Shown: positions 1 through 8,481 of the stretch, piece after piece | Position numbering within the stretch: the stretch's first letter is position 1 | Layout: each line of letters begins with the position of its first letter | Source: Lachnospiraceae bacterium | GTDB taxonomy: Bacteria > Bacillota > Clostridia > Lachnospirales > Lachnospiraceae | Length of the DNA: 64,000 bases | Direction: 5' to 3' | Assembly: GCA_029054245.1 (NCBI GenBank) | Contig: JAIDFQ010000005.1 | Coordinates: 104,158 to 168,157, forward strand | Translations under genes and position numbers: made by a program | Notes under the pieces: model-generated | Database searches by the model: none | The model's input: only the letters and a program-made list of their open reading frames with translations | What the model was told of the DNA's origin: nothing

Positions 1-705
1 TTCAACTGGTGCCTGCCTGAGACTTGTGCCGATATAAATCATGACGCAACAAATTATGATATACATGCAACGGAAGAAAAGTGGAGGGGGTATTATAGGA
101 ATATCTATAAATATGTGAAAAAATACTGGAAATTTAATCAGTATATTATACGTGAAACGAATAGGAAATCTACAGAAATATTTAAACATAAGGAGAAGAT
201 ACTAGGAGTAGCCTTAAGAGAAAACTTTTCGGGAGAATTTTATGCATTGATTAAAAATTTAGGGCAAAGGAAAGTATATAGAAATCATCCACTAGGAGCA
301 GATGTAAATGAAATTTTAGATATAGTTGAAAATTGCGTAAAAAAATGGAAGTGTGAAAAGATTTTTGTGGCATCGGTTTATAGTGACAGTATTAAAAAAT
401 TTGAAGAAAGGTTTCCGGGCAAGATTGTTTATTTTGAACGCGAACGGATGACCATGGCAGAGAGTATAGCGCGGATTAATTCCAGAAATAAATTTCTAGA
501 AGACTCTATGGGCGAAGATCAAGAGCATAGGGACAGGTCGCGTAGAATGGTAATAGAATATACACAGGAGACTATATTGTTATCAAAATGTGCCTATTTA
601 ATTGGGGCAAAAAGTGGGCAAACGATAGCTGCGTTGTCGTTAAACGGGGGGCGCTATAAGGATATTAAAGTCTTAGATGACAAAAGACATATAGAAAGAT
701 ATTAA
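1..705 (+). CDS. Fucosyltransferase-like protein, 5' end outside window
   Basis: The reading frame is open from base 1, so the gene starts upstream of the window; 234 residues are visible. A GTG at 115 is an internal codon. The strand-helix segment with GVALRE (visible residues about 69-74) sits where fucosyltransferases of the GT23/NodZ/O-FucT fold carry their GVHxRR nucleotide-sugar motif. The C-terminal stretch LSKCAYLIGAKSGQTIAALS resembles the donor-binding loop of the same fold. The gene just downstream is a clearer member of this group, so both probably add a deoxysugar such as fucose to a surface glycan. The usual paired arginines of the motif are not evident, so family membership is moderate and substrate is unknown. 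Confidence 0.5.
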   Translation, partial: FNWCLPETCADINHDATNYDIHATEEKWRGYYRNIYKYVKKYWKFNQYIIRETNRKSTEIFKHKEKILGVALRENFSGEFYALIKNLGQRKVYRNHPLGADVNEILDIVENCVKKWKCEKIFVASVYSDSIKKFEERFPGKIVYFERERMTMAESIARINSRNKFLEDSMGEDQEHRDRSRRMVIEYTQETILLSKCAYLIGAKSGQTIAALSLNGGRYKDIKVLDDKRHIERY

Positions 706-773
706 GAGGGGGAAAGGCAGCCGAGAGCACAGCTGCAGAATTATTATAGAATTTTAATGTGGGAGGATTTAAA

Positions 774-1646
774 ATGTATGTATATGTATGGAGTGGATTG
801 ACAAGCCGATGCGTTACGTTAGCCGATGCATATCATTTGTTGAAAACCGGGGGGGGTGGAAAGCTAACGGTAATATGGCCCGTGGATAGGGATTGTGGCA
901 TACACTTTTATGATGTTTTTGCAGACGATATATTTGATGATATTGAACTGAGAGTGGTCGAAGAAAATAAATTAGAGACACCAAATAGCATCTATATGCG
1001 AAAAGAACAGTGGCTAAAAGAAAAACTTCCTGTGTACATTTTTAGGGAGAAATATATTGATTTTACTCCGCCAAGGTGGTCTGGAGAGAGTCATACTAGA
1101 CACCTTAAGAATGCATATAAAAGGGTGCGAAAGGAATTATCTGCGAAAAAAGAGGTATATATTAAGGCGTATTGCGGAATAATCAAAGACAAAGAACGAG
1201 AAAATGTTGATTATACTGTTATTAGGTTCAGGAGGAATTATTGGAAGCAAGTAGATAGGATTCTTGAATCAGATACAAAGTATATTGGAGTACATATTAG
1301 AAGAACAGATCATAATCAGGCAATACAGGAAAGCAGTACGGAGAGGTTTATACAGCAAATAAGGAAAATGGTGAATGAACAAGAAGATCTGAAAATTTTT
1401 TTGGCAACAGATGATATTAGAGAGCAAAATATTATGAAAAACGTGTTTGGAGATAGATTAGTAACGCAGAAAGGTAAAAGATGGGGAAGAGATAGCAGCA
1501 GCAAGATGAAATCTGGAATTATTGATTGTTTATGTTTGTCACAGTGTATGTGTGTATTGGGTTCGAACACAAGCGTATTTTCTTCTTTTTCGGCAAAATA
1601 TGGAAAAAAAGAGTTAATTGTTTGCCGAAATGAAGATGGTAAATAA
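774..1646 (+). CDS. Fucosyltransferase-like glycosyltransferase (GT23/O-FucT fold)
   Basis: A 290-residue protein. The ATG at 774 is chosen because a GGAGG lies at 762-766; the frame also runs back to a GTG at 759 that overlaps this binding site. Residues 172-180 read GVHIRRTDH, the classic motif I of alpha-1,6- and protein-O-fucosyltransferases that contacts GDP-fucose. Near the C terminus a Ser/Cys-rich segment ending SNTSVFSSFSAKYG matches the second donor-binding loop. It follows another fucosyltransferase-like gene and precedes a large GT-B protein, all rightward. The donor could be GDP-fucose or another GDP-sugar, and the acceptor is not known. There is no signal peptide or membrane segment, so it acts in the cytoplasm. 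Confidence 0.65.
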   Translation: MYVYVWSGLTSRCVTLADAYHLLKTGGGGKLTVIWPVDRDCGIHFYDVFADDIFDDIELRVVEENKLETPNSIYMRKEQWLKEKLPVYIFREKYIDFTPPRWSGESHTRHLKNAYKRVRKELSAKKEVYIKAYCGIIKDKERENVDYTVIRFRRNYWKQVDRILESDTKYIGVHIRRTDHNQAIQESSTERFIQQIRKMVNEQEDLKIFLATDDIREQNIMKNVFGDRLVTQKGKRWGRDSSSKMKSGIIDCLCLSQCMCVLGSNTSVFSSFSAKYGKKELIVCRNEDGK

Positions 1647-1723
1647 AGAGAGAGTTGAAATATCAGGCAAATGATATTATAAAAATTGGATGGAAGTGGG
1701 AAATTCTTTAAAGGAATAGACGT

Positions 1724-4231
1724 ATGAGAACAGTACAGAAAAATCAAATAGAAGACGCAATTAAATTACTCGACAAAGCGCATATTGCAATTAAAGAAGC
1801 AATAGAGACCGGCAGTCAGGAAATTGCACTAACTTTGTTGGAGCAATGTCAGGATAGTGCGATTCAGATGGGCAGCTTGATTGAGGAGACTGAAGGCGAA
1901 GGGTTTACCACGGTAGGATTGTTGGAAAACTATTGTGAGCAGGTCTATCAGATATATGAGCTGATAAGACAGCAAAAGTCTGTTAATACTGGTAAAATGT
2001 ATAAAAATTTGCGTAGGGAATTGATACGGATAGAAAACAGCGTAAAAAATGATATAAAGGTTAGAACAGTTGCTGTTTTTCTGCCGTATAAAGCGTCAAT
2101 GTGGGATAGTTTGGAGAGCATCTGGCTGGCAGCCGATGCGGATCCGGATTGCGATGCATATGTTGTACCGATTCCTTATTGTGATAAGAATCCAGATGGA
2201 AGCTTTAAGGAAATGCATTACGAAGGTAACGAGTACCCGAATTATGTTCCAATTATTTCATGGGAGAAATACGATATTGTTATAGAGCATCCGGATATCA
2301 TTTTTATACATAATCCCTATGATGAATTTAATCTGATAACAAGTGTTTTGCCTGCTTACTACTCTAAAGAGTTGAAAAAACATACAGATAAGCTTGTGTA
2401 TGTTCCTTACTTTATTCTTGAAGAAGTAGACCCTGCCAATAAGGAGGCGGTGGAAGGGGTAGAGAATTTCTGCGAGGTTCCGGCAGTGATCCATGCAGAT
2501 AAAGTAATTGTGCAGTCAGAAAAGATGCGGCAGATTTATATAAATATCATGTCTAAGGCCGTGGGAGAGGATACGAGGAGCATCTGGGATGCGAAAATCT
2601 TAGGGTTAGGCTCTCCTAAAATTGATAGGGTGCTGCATATACGAAAAGGCGAATTGGATGTTCCGGAAGAGTGGTTGAGGATTATCAAGAAGCCGGATGA
2701 AAGTTGGAAAAAAATTGTTTTCTATAATACAAGTGTGTCAGCATTTCTGCAGCATAGTGAGAAAATGATTCGAAAGATAGAGGACGTATTTGAGACTTTT
2801 AAAGAAAACAGGGAAACGGTTGCGCTCCTGTGGAGACCACATCCGCTTATCAAGGCAACAATAAAGTCTATGCGTCCCCAGCTTTGGGAGGAGTATGACA
2901 AAATTGTAGAGAGGTACAGGGAAGAAGGCTGGGGGATATATGATGATACTTCTGATGTGAATCGTGCCATTGAAATTTCTGATGCATATTATGGAGATCC
3001 CAGTAGTATTGTACAGATGTATCAGCAGACTGGGAGACCAATGATGCTGCAAAATGTAATGGCAGGGAAGTATGCGAAAGAAAATAAATTAGAGATAGAG
3101 GGTATTTATTTTTATAATTGTATAATATATGCTAATAAGCTGTGGTTTGTCTCGACCAGCCACTATTTTATGAACATGGATGTAGAGACAGGGCAAACAT
3201 CTTATGTTGACTGGGAGGAGCGCGATAGTTGGAAGGAGCATGCAGTATTAGATAAAATGTTGACATGTGGTACGAGCATATATTGGCTAGACCGTGATAG
3301 GAATAGTGTGCATGAGTATAACGCCGAAAGTAATGAATATTGCTATTATCCACTGCCTGAAGTAGAAGAAAATGTACTGGGTTATGGATTTGCAGGAATA
3401 TATGTATATGAGGACATGATTTACTTTTTTTTGCGAAATACATTGCTCGTACTTAGATTTGATTTACGCCAAAAGAAGTGGGAGACTTATTCGGAGCTAT
3501 ATTTAAATTGGACAAGTGAGAATGTCAAAAGGGAGAACCTGGTGTGCTCAGTGCAGGTTTGTCATTGGATTTATCTGTTCCAAAGCTGTGGCGTGATAGT
3601 GAAATTTAATCTTGATAATTTTCAGCATGAATATATTACCATTCCAGATGAATTATCCAATATCATTCGTGTTGTTTGGAAAAACAATAAATTTTATTTG
3701 CTTTTATCTACAGGAGATGTATATATATGGGACGGAAAAGGAGAGAATGTTGAAAAAATTTATAGTAGTCTGGATACTGGAAGACCATTTGGCGAAATCT
3801 ATGTGACAGAGCATAAAATGTTTCTGTTACCTAACAGATCCGAAAAGATACTAATTGTTGATTTACAAAATTATAGTATAATAAATCAGGCAGAGTGCCC
3901 GGAGGATATCCAATACATTGATAATACCGATGGGAAATACGGCGCGTATACAGAGGATGAAAGCTATGTGTGGTGCGACAAACGTAGAGCAAATTATATA
4001 TTGCGCATTAATAAAAAGGATGAAAAAATAGAATGGCTTAAGATGAGGCTTCCGTCAGTACAGGAGGAGTGGTTTTATCGTAAAAAGAGAGGCGAAATAC
4101 CTATGCTCTATGAAAAGGCAGAAAGTCTAGAGCGTTTGATGCAAACAGATGATAATGAAAAAAACAATACGGATGTGAAAGGGAGCGAAAATATCGGAGA
4201 AACGATTTGGAATGCTTTGAAAGAGGTATAA
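1724..4231 (+). CDS. Large GT-B (CDP-glycerol transferase-like) protein with C-terminal propeller
   Basis: An 835-residue protein with AAAGGAA 8 nt before the ATG. Three parts can be seen. Residues 1-110 are mostly helical. Residues about 112-445 look like a GT-B transferase of the CDP-glycerol glycerophosphotransferase kind: a Rossmann start VRTVAVFLPYK, then a VxVxSEKM half, RPHPL near 370 and YYGDPSSIVQMYQQTGRP near 421. Residues about 450-800 form six or so beta-rich repeats with W/Y-containing strands (IYFYN..., YVWCDKR...), as in a beta-propeller. The product may transfer glycerol phosphate or a sugar while the propeller binds polymer or a partner. I do not recognise a named family for the whole architecture. 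Confidence 0.55.
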   Translation: MRTVQKNQIEDAIKLLDKAHIAIKEAIETGSQEIALTLLEQCQDSAIQMGSLIEETEGEGFTTVGLLENYCEQVYQIYELIRQQKSVNTGKMYKNLRRELIRIENSVKNDIKVRTVAVFLPYKASMWDSLESIWLAADADPDCDAYVVPIPYCDKNPDGSFKEMHYEGNEYPNYVPIISWEKYDIVIEHPDIIFIHNPYDEFNLITSVLPAYYSKELKKHTDKLVYVPYFILEEVDPANKEAVEGVENFCEVPAVIHADKVIVQSEKMRQIYINIMSKAVGEDTRSIWDAKILGLGSPKIDRVLHIRKGELDVPEEWLRIIKKPDESWKKIVFYNTSVSAFLQHSEKMIRKIEDVFETFKENRETVALLWRPHPLIKATIKSMRPQLWEEYDKIVERYREEGWGIYDDTSDVNRAIEISDAYYGDPSSIVQMYQQTGRPMMLQNVMAGKYAKENKLEIEGIYFYNCIIYANKLWFVSTSHYFMNMDVETGQTSYVDWEERDSWKEHAVLDKMLTCGTSIYWLDRDRNSVHEYNAESNEYCYYPLPEVEENVLGYGFAGIYVYEDMIYFFLRNTLLVLRFDLRQKKWETYSELYLNWTSENVKRENLVCSVQVCHWIYLFQSCGVIVKFNLDNFQHEYITIPDELSNIIRVVWKNNKFYLLLSTGDVYIWDGKGENVEKIYSSLDTGRPFGEIYVTEHKMFLLPNRSEKILIVDLQNYSIINQAECPEDIQYIDNTDGKYGAYTEDESYVWCDKRRANYILRINKKDEKIEWLKMRLPSVQEEWFYRKKRGEIPMLYEKAESLERLMQTDDNEKNNTDVKGSENIGETIWNALKEV

Positions 4232-4262
4232 GCAAGAACTGATAAAATTGGAGGATGGGAAG

Positions 4263-5195
4263 ATGGAGCAGAAAGAAGCGTTAATTAGTATAATTATTCC
4301 TGTTTACAATGTAGAATCCTATTTGGACAGATGCATTGAATCTGTATTGAAGCAGACATACAGCAATATAGAAATTATTCTAGTAGATGATGGATCCACG
4401 GACCGCTGTGGAGAAATATGCGACACATATGAGAAGAGGGATGAACGCATCAGAGTTGTACATAAAGAAAATGGTGGATTGTCGTCAGCAAGAAACAGTG
4501 GATTGGAGATTGCTTGCGGAGAATATATAGGTTTTGTGGACAGTGATGATTATATTGCCGAAGATATGTATCAGACCATGCTAAAATACATGCAGGATGA
4601 TGTGGATATTACGTGTTGTGGAAGAGTATGCCTTTCTCCATTGAAGAAGCAGAAGAGCTATTGTCTAGGTTCAGCAGAAAAATTTTCACAGGAAAATGCA
4701 TTGGAAGAACTGATTTTGTTAAGAAAAATATGCAGCTCTGCCTGTACCAAACTCTTTCGAAGTGCATTGTTTTCAGATATTTCATTTCCTGTTGGAAGAG
4801 TAAGTGAAGACATTCTGACAGTTTATAACTTGTTCAAAAAGTCAAGGAATGTATTCCATATTGGAGAAGCAAAATACTTCAATTGCTACAGGAAAGATAG
4901 TATTTCAAATGGAGTTTTTTATGCCAGACGAATTGATTATATCTTGTTTAAAAGAGATATATGTATAGATGTTAGAGAACATTATCCACGGCTTATCAGG
5001 CAGGCGGAGGCAGGATATATTCAGGGAGCGATATATATTATTAGAAACATTCAAGAGAGTCATGAAAGAAGTAAGTATGATTATATTGAGAAACGAGTAA
5101 AGAAAATGCTTTGGAATATGATGTTTAGAGGGCTGGGAAATCCATATTTGGATCGTGGAATGAAAACGGCAATGCTAAAATCTGTAATGGATTGA
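4263..5195 (+). CDS. GT2 family glycosyltransferase
   Basis: A 310-residue GT-A fold transferase. ATG 4263 is preferred over the in-frame TTG at 4248 because GGAGG at 4250-4254 lies 8 nt upstream of it. The N-terminal half carries the GT2 signature: LISIIIPVYN (7-16), VDDGSTD (about 41-47) for nucleotide-sugar binding and VDSDDY (about 92-97), the metal-binding DxD motif. The C-terminal third is helical, as in EpsJ/WcaA-type enzymes that extend capsule or exopolysaccharide repeat units. It is 31 nt downstream of the preceding gene and has no terminator between, so it is probably cotranscribed. The donor sugar cannot be told from the sequence. Confidence 0.85.
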   Translation: MEQKEALISIIIPVYNVESYLDRCIESVLKQTYSNIEIILVDDGSTDRCGEICDTYEKRDERIRVVHKENGGLSSARNSGLEIACGEYIGFVDSDDYIAEDMYQTMLKYMQDDVDITCCGRVCLSPLKKQKSYCLGSAEKFSQENALEELILLRKICSSACTKLFRSALFSDISFPVGRVSEDILTVYNLFKKSRNVFHIGEAKYFNCYRKDSISNGVFYARRIDYILFKRDICIDVREHYPRLIRQAEAGYIQGAIYIIRNIQESHERSKYDYIEKRVKKMLWNMMFRGLGNPYLDRGMKTAMLKSVMD

Positions 5196-5258
5196 TACTT
5201 GACAATAGTTTGAGTATGGGTCCCCTGAGCATTAGATAAATATAATTTGGGAGAGCTT

Positions 5259-6209
5259 ATGAATAGAGTGATACTGTCAATTGTAATTCCAACTAAGAAC
5301 AGAGCTAATATGCTTAAAAAGGTGTTGGAGAGTATTATGGAGCAGAAAGCCGATCAAGAAGCTTTTGAAGTCATTGTTATTGATAATGGTTCTACAGATG
5401 AAACTAAGGTGGTAGCAAAGGAATACAAAAAGAAAATCAAAAACTATCGATATATCTATGATGCAAGACCGGGATTACATGTGGGAAGGAACAGAGGGCT
5501 GCTGGAGAGTCGGGGAGATGTGATTGGGTATCTGGATGATGATGTGATCCTTTTTCCAAATTGGATTAATACTGTTTTGTCAGCATTTGAAGATGAGAGC
5601 GTAATGTATGTGGAGGGAAGTGTTATTCCATATGATATGTCCTTACTTACACAGGACTTCAGAGACAAGCATGAATGTCGAAGAGGATCATGGCATTTTG
5701 TTCAACCTATTAGTTGCTTCTGGGAAAGGGATATAACAGAAGATGATATGAGGGTGCATAAGGCACCGGCGGGCAGCTTCTTTGGTGCGAATAGTGTATA
5801 TCGGAAGAGAGTATTGCATTTATGTGGGGGATTTCATCCGGACGGGATGCCTAATAATCTGTTGATGTATCGTGGGGATGGGGAAAACCACGTAGCATGT
5901 TATATGCTGGAACATAAGATGAAAGCAATGTATTATGCACAGGCTTCTGTATATCACATGATAGATGTGAATAGAATAAGTGATTCGTATATTAGATACA
6001 TGTATTTTCGGACGGGGATATCGGGCATGTATACATCTTTGAGAGAAAACAGCTTAAAGGGAGGAGCGGTATATTTTTTGAGTACATTGAAGGGTATTAT
6101 GCGCTCCGAAAGGACCATCAGTGAGATTCGAGGCGAATTATATCTTTTCCTATATTATCTTTTTTATAAGTGCGTACGGGATTGGATACACAAAAAAGAT
6201 TATTTTTAA
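5259..6209 (+). CDS. GT2 family glycosyltransferase
   Basis: A 316-residue GT2 enzyme of a different subfamily from its upstream neighbour. ATG 5259 follows GGGAG at 5249-5253; a TTG at 5247 in the same frame overlaps that site. The motifs are LSIVIPTKNRA at the N terminus, IDNGSTD (41-47) and YLDDDV (91-96), where the triple aspartate is the metal site. A GANSVYRK segment in the middle is the acceptor-side loop typical of chlorobactene- and rhamnosyl-type GT2 proteins. The C-terminal 60 residues include hydrophobic aromatic stretches that may touch the membrane. A 284-bp gap follows, the longest in the glycan block. Confidence 0.8.
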   Translation: MNRVILSIVIPTKNRANMLKKVLESIMEQKADQEAFEVIVIDNGSTDETKVVAKEYKKKIKNYRYIYDARPGLHVGRNRGLLESRGDVIGYLDDDVILFPNWINTVLSAFEDESVMYVEGSVIPYDMSLLTQDFRDKHECRRGSWHFVQPISCFWERDITEDDMRVHKAPAGSFFGANSVYRKRVLHLCGGFHPDGMPNNLLMYRGDGENHVACYMLEHKMKAMYYAQASVYHMIDVNRISDSYIRYMYFRTGISGMYTSLRENSLKGGAVYFLSTLKGIMRSERTISEIRGELYLFLYYLFYKCVRDWIHKKDYF

Positions 6210-6493
6210 CGTGAGGAGGGGAGGAGAGGGCCTGCAATTAGTTTACGGCTAAAGGATTTAGAATATTTGCCGATAAATATATCATGAGTATAAGTGTATG
6301 CATGATATAGGCATACCATATGTAAAGGCATTTGTATAAAAGAATAGAATGACAGGGAAGGTCAGGTAATTATCATGGAGGATGAACACAAGAGGAAAGG
6401 TTGATTATTGTAAGTGGTATAATGTCAATTTTGACTCTTGTTTTTTGTGCGATTTTACCTCCTTTATAATTAATTAGGGATTGAGGAAAATAC
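6210..6493 (+). promoter_or_regulatory. Gap with possible extended -10 promoter
   Basis: The 284-bp AT-rich gap between the second GT2 gene and the first cytidylyltransferase holds no credible gene. TGGTATAAT at 6415-6423 is a good extended -10 element. The matching -35 position has only GAAAGG, so a promoter here is plausible but weakly supported. The purine-rich run just after the upstream stop codon has no hairpin, and I see no terminator. Confidence 0.35.
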
Positions 6494-7213
6494 ATGAATA
6501 CAGCACTGATATTGGCAGGCGGACGTGATGCCAGATTTAAAATGGATATTCCAAAGCAGTTTGTAAATGTTAATAATAGACCGATTATTGTATATACACT
6601 GGAAATTTTTCAGAATCATCCTGATATTGATGAAATTATTGTTACATGTCTGGAAGGATGGCAGGAAATGGTTCGTGTATATGGGAAACAGTTTAATATT
6701 ACGAAATTGAAAGAGATTTTTCCTGGTGGTAAGGATGCGCAAGAATCCACATACCGTGGTCTTGAAATTTTGAAAGACAGAATGGAGCAGGGGGATATCG
6801 TTATTGTGCATGATTCCATCCGACCCATGGTATCAGAAGAAATCATTACCAAAAGTATTAAGATGTGTCTTAAGAAAGGCATGGGTGTGGCAGCTACTTA
6901 TATTATGGATACGATTATGCATTCCGGCAATGGCAAAGAAGGGTATCAGAGTATTAACCGTTATGAGATTATGAAGGTGCAGACACCGCAGGCGTTTGAT
7001 TTTCAATTGATATGGAATCTGCATCAGAAAGCAATTGAGATGAATAGCTTAGGAGCATGGGATAATAGTTCCATGATAACGAATATAGGAGAAAAGGTAT
7101 ATTTTTCCGAAGGATCTGATTTAAATCTGAAGATAAACACGACAGAGGATGTAGAAATGTTTCGTGCCCTGTATAGAATGAAACATCCTGAGGAAAATAT
7201 AGAACGCAGATGA
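6494..7213 (+). CDS. IspD/TarI-type cytidylyltransferase, copy 1 (altered nucleotide loop)
   Basis: A 239-residue protein of the IspD/TarI family, which joins CTP to a sugar or polyol phosphate. It has the full family length: LILAGG at 5-10, PKQF at 20-23, VHDSIRP at 105-111 and a C-terminal region ending in LNLKINTTEDVEMF. The glycine-rich loop reads GGRDARF where active members usually have GGxGxR, so the conserved Gly is replaced by Asp-Ala. Binding of CTP could be weakened or changed. The adjacent gene is a paralogue with a better loop. It could make a CDP-polyol for teichoic-acid-like chains or be an MEP cytidylyltransferase; the genomic setting favours the former. Confidence 0.75.
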   Translation: MNTALILAGGRDARFKMDIPKQFVNVNNRPIIVYTLEIFQNHPDIDEIIVTCLEGWQEMVRVYGKQFNITKLKEIFPGGKDAQESTYRGLEILKDRMEQGDIVIVHDSIRPMVSEEIITKSIKMCLKKGMGVAATYIMDTIMHSGNGKEGYQSINRYEIMKVQTPQAFDFQLIWNLHQKAIEMNSLGAWDNSSMITNIGEKVYFSEGSDLNLKINTTEDVEMFRALYRMKHPEENIERR

Positions 7214-7238
7214 CCTACCATATATAAGGAGCAAAAGA

Positions 7239-7949
7239 ATGAATATAGCACTGATATTGGCAGGGGGATGCGGCAGCAGGACGGAGCAGGATATCCCCAA
7301 ACAGTTCATGAATGTTTATGACAAACCTTTAATTATTTATACTCTTGAAAATTTTGAGCGTCACCCTGACATTGATGGAATTGCCGTGGTCTGTATTGAG
7401 GGATGGCATGAAGTTCTGAGAGCGTATGCCAGCCAATATGGTATTTCAAAGCTAAAGTGGATATTAGATGGGGGAGAAGACGGACAAGAGTCCACTCATA
7501 AGGGGGTTAAGGCACTAAAAGGAGTTTGCGAGGAGAATGATATTGTCTTGGTACATGATGCAATACGCCCGTTTCTTCCAGAGGAAATTATAACAGATGC
7601 CATTGCAAAGTGCAGGCGTAAAGGCTCGGGATTAAGCGCAGTCAGATGTCAGGAGACGATAGTAAGGACAGATGATGGAAAGTCAGGAAGTGAAGGGATT
7701 TCCAGACAGGAAATCATGCGCGTACAGACACCACAGGCGTACAGATACGGCAAAGCAGTATGGGCGTATGAGGAAGCGGATAAAAGAGGAATTTGTGGAG
7801 AGGTATATATCAATACGTTAATGTTGCGCCTTGGAGAAACGGTATATTTCTCAAAGGGAACGGAAAAGAATGTAAAGATAACGACCATAGACGATTTGGA
7901 AATGTTCAAGGCACTCTTGAAAATGGAAAGAGAAGACTGGATAAAATAG
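7239..7949 (+). CDS. IspD/TarI-type cytidylyltransferase, copy 2
   Basis: A 236-residue paralogue of the preceding gene, 25 nt downstream, with AAGGAG before its ATG. The nucleotide loop is LAGGCGSR (7-14) followed by DIPKQF (18-23), which fits the working GGxGxR...PKQ pattern. VHDAIRPF (105-112) and TPQAYRY match the acidic and substrate-binding motifs of IspD and TarI. The two copies share most of their motifs in register (HPDID, EGWHE/EGWQE, QTPQA), so they arose by tandem duplication. The likely product is a CDP-activated polyol or sugar for the CDP-glycerol-transferase-like enzymes of this locus. IspD proper cannot be excluded by sequence alone. Confidence 0.78.
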   Translation: MNIALILAGGCGSRTEQDIPKQFMNVYDKPLIIYTLENFERHPDIDGIAVVCIEGWHEVLRAYASQYGISKLKWILDGGEDGQESTHKGVKALKGVCEENDIVLVHDAIRPFLPEEIITDAIAKCRRKGSGLSAVRCQETIVRTDDGKSGSEGISRQEIMRVQTPQAYRYGKAVWAYEEADKRGICGEVYINTLMLRLGETVYFSKGTEKNVKITTIDDLEMFKALLKMEREDWIK

Positions 7950-7996
7950 AGGTTGGTACTTAGAAAATGTCTTGTACTGATGGAAAGGGAAATCAA

Positions 7997-8446
7997 ATGG
8001 AAAAAATTCAGTTAATAAAGAAAAAAAGTAAACTACTGGCAATGGTAATAAGAAATAATTATACCTGTGAAGGAGTAGACTTTATTACACCAAGCGAATA
8101 CTCACAGCAAGTTGCCTATATGCACCACCCAACGGGGAAAGTGATTGATGCGCATGTGCATAATCTGGTACATAGGAATGTAGTGATGACCCAGGAAGTA
8201 CTCATGATTAAAAAGGGAAAGCTACGGGTTGATTTTTATGATGACTATGAGGATTATTTAGAGAGCACTGTTTTAGAATCAGGTGACATTATTTTATTGG
8301 TTTCTGGCGGTCACGGTTTTACGGTTTTAGAAGAGGTGGAAATGCTTGAAGTGAAGCAGGGACCATATTCAGGAGATGCTGATAAAAAGAGATTTGTGGG
8401 AATAGATGATAGCGAAGTAGTTTATAAAGACCAGTCAGAAGCGTAA
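7997..8446 (+). CDS. Cupin-fold protein (WxcM/FdtA-like)
   Basis: A 149-residue beta-rich protein with a cupin look: HHPTGKVIDAHVHN, EVLMIKKGKLRVDFYDD, then LESGDIILLVSGGHGFTVLEEVEMLEVKQGPY, which gives the two histidine-containing cupin motifs. ATG 7997 is chosen because GGAAAGGG lies just upstream; an in-frame ATG at 7967 would add 10 residues. Cupins in sugar loci usually act as epimerases, keto-isomerases or metal-dependent tailoring enzymes on nucleotide sugars. Its place directly before a DegT aminotransferase supports such a role, but the reaction is not known. Confidence 0.65.
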   Translation: MEKIQLIKKKSKLLAMVIRNNYTCEGVDFITPSEYSQQVAYMHHPTGKVIDAHVHNLVHRNVVMTQEVLMIKKGKLRVDFYDDYEDYLESTVLESGDIILLVSGGHGFTVLEEVEMLEVKQGPYSGDADKKRFVGIDDSEVVYKDQSEA

Positions 8447-8481
8447 GCAGTCAGTCTAATGATATATAAAGAGGATATGAT

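Noticed and set aside
115..705. GTG 115 as the true start of the first gene
   Set aside because: The frame is open without a stop back to base 1 and no ribosome binding site stands before 115 at good spacing, so the gene most likely begins outside the window.
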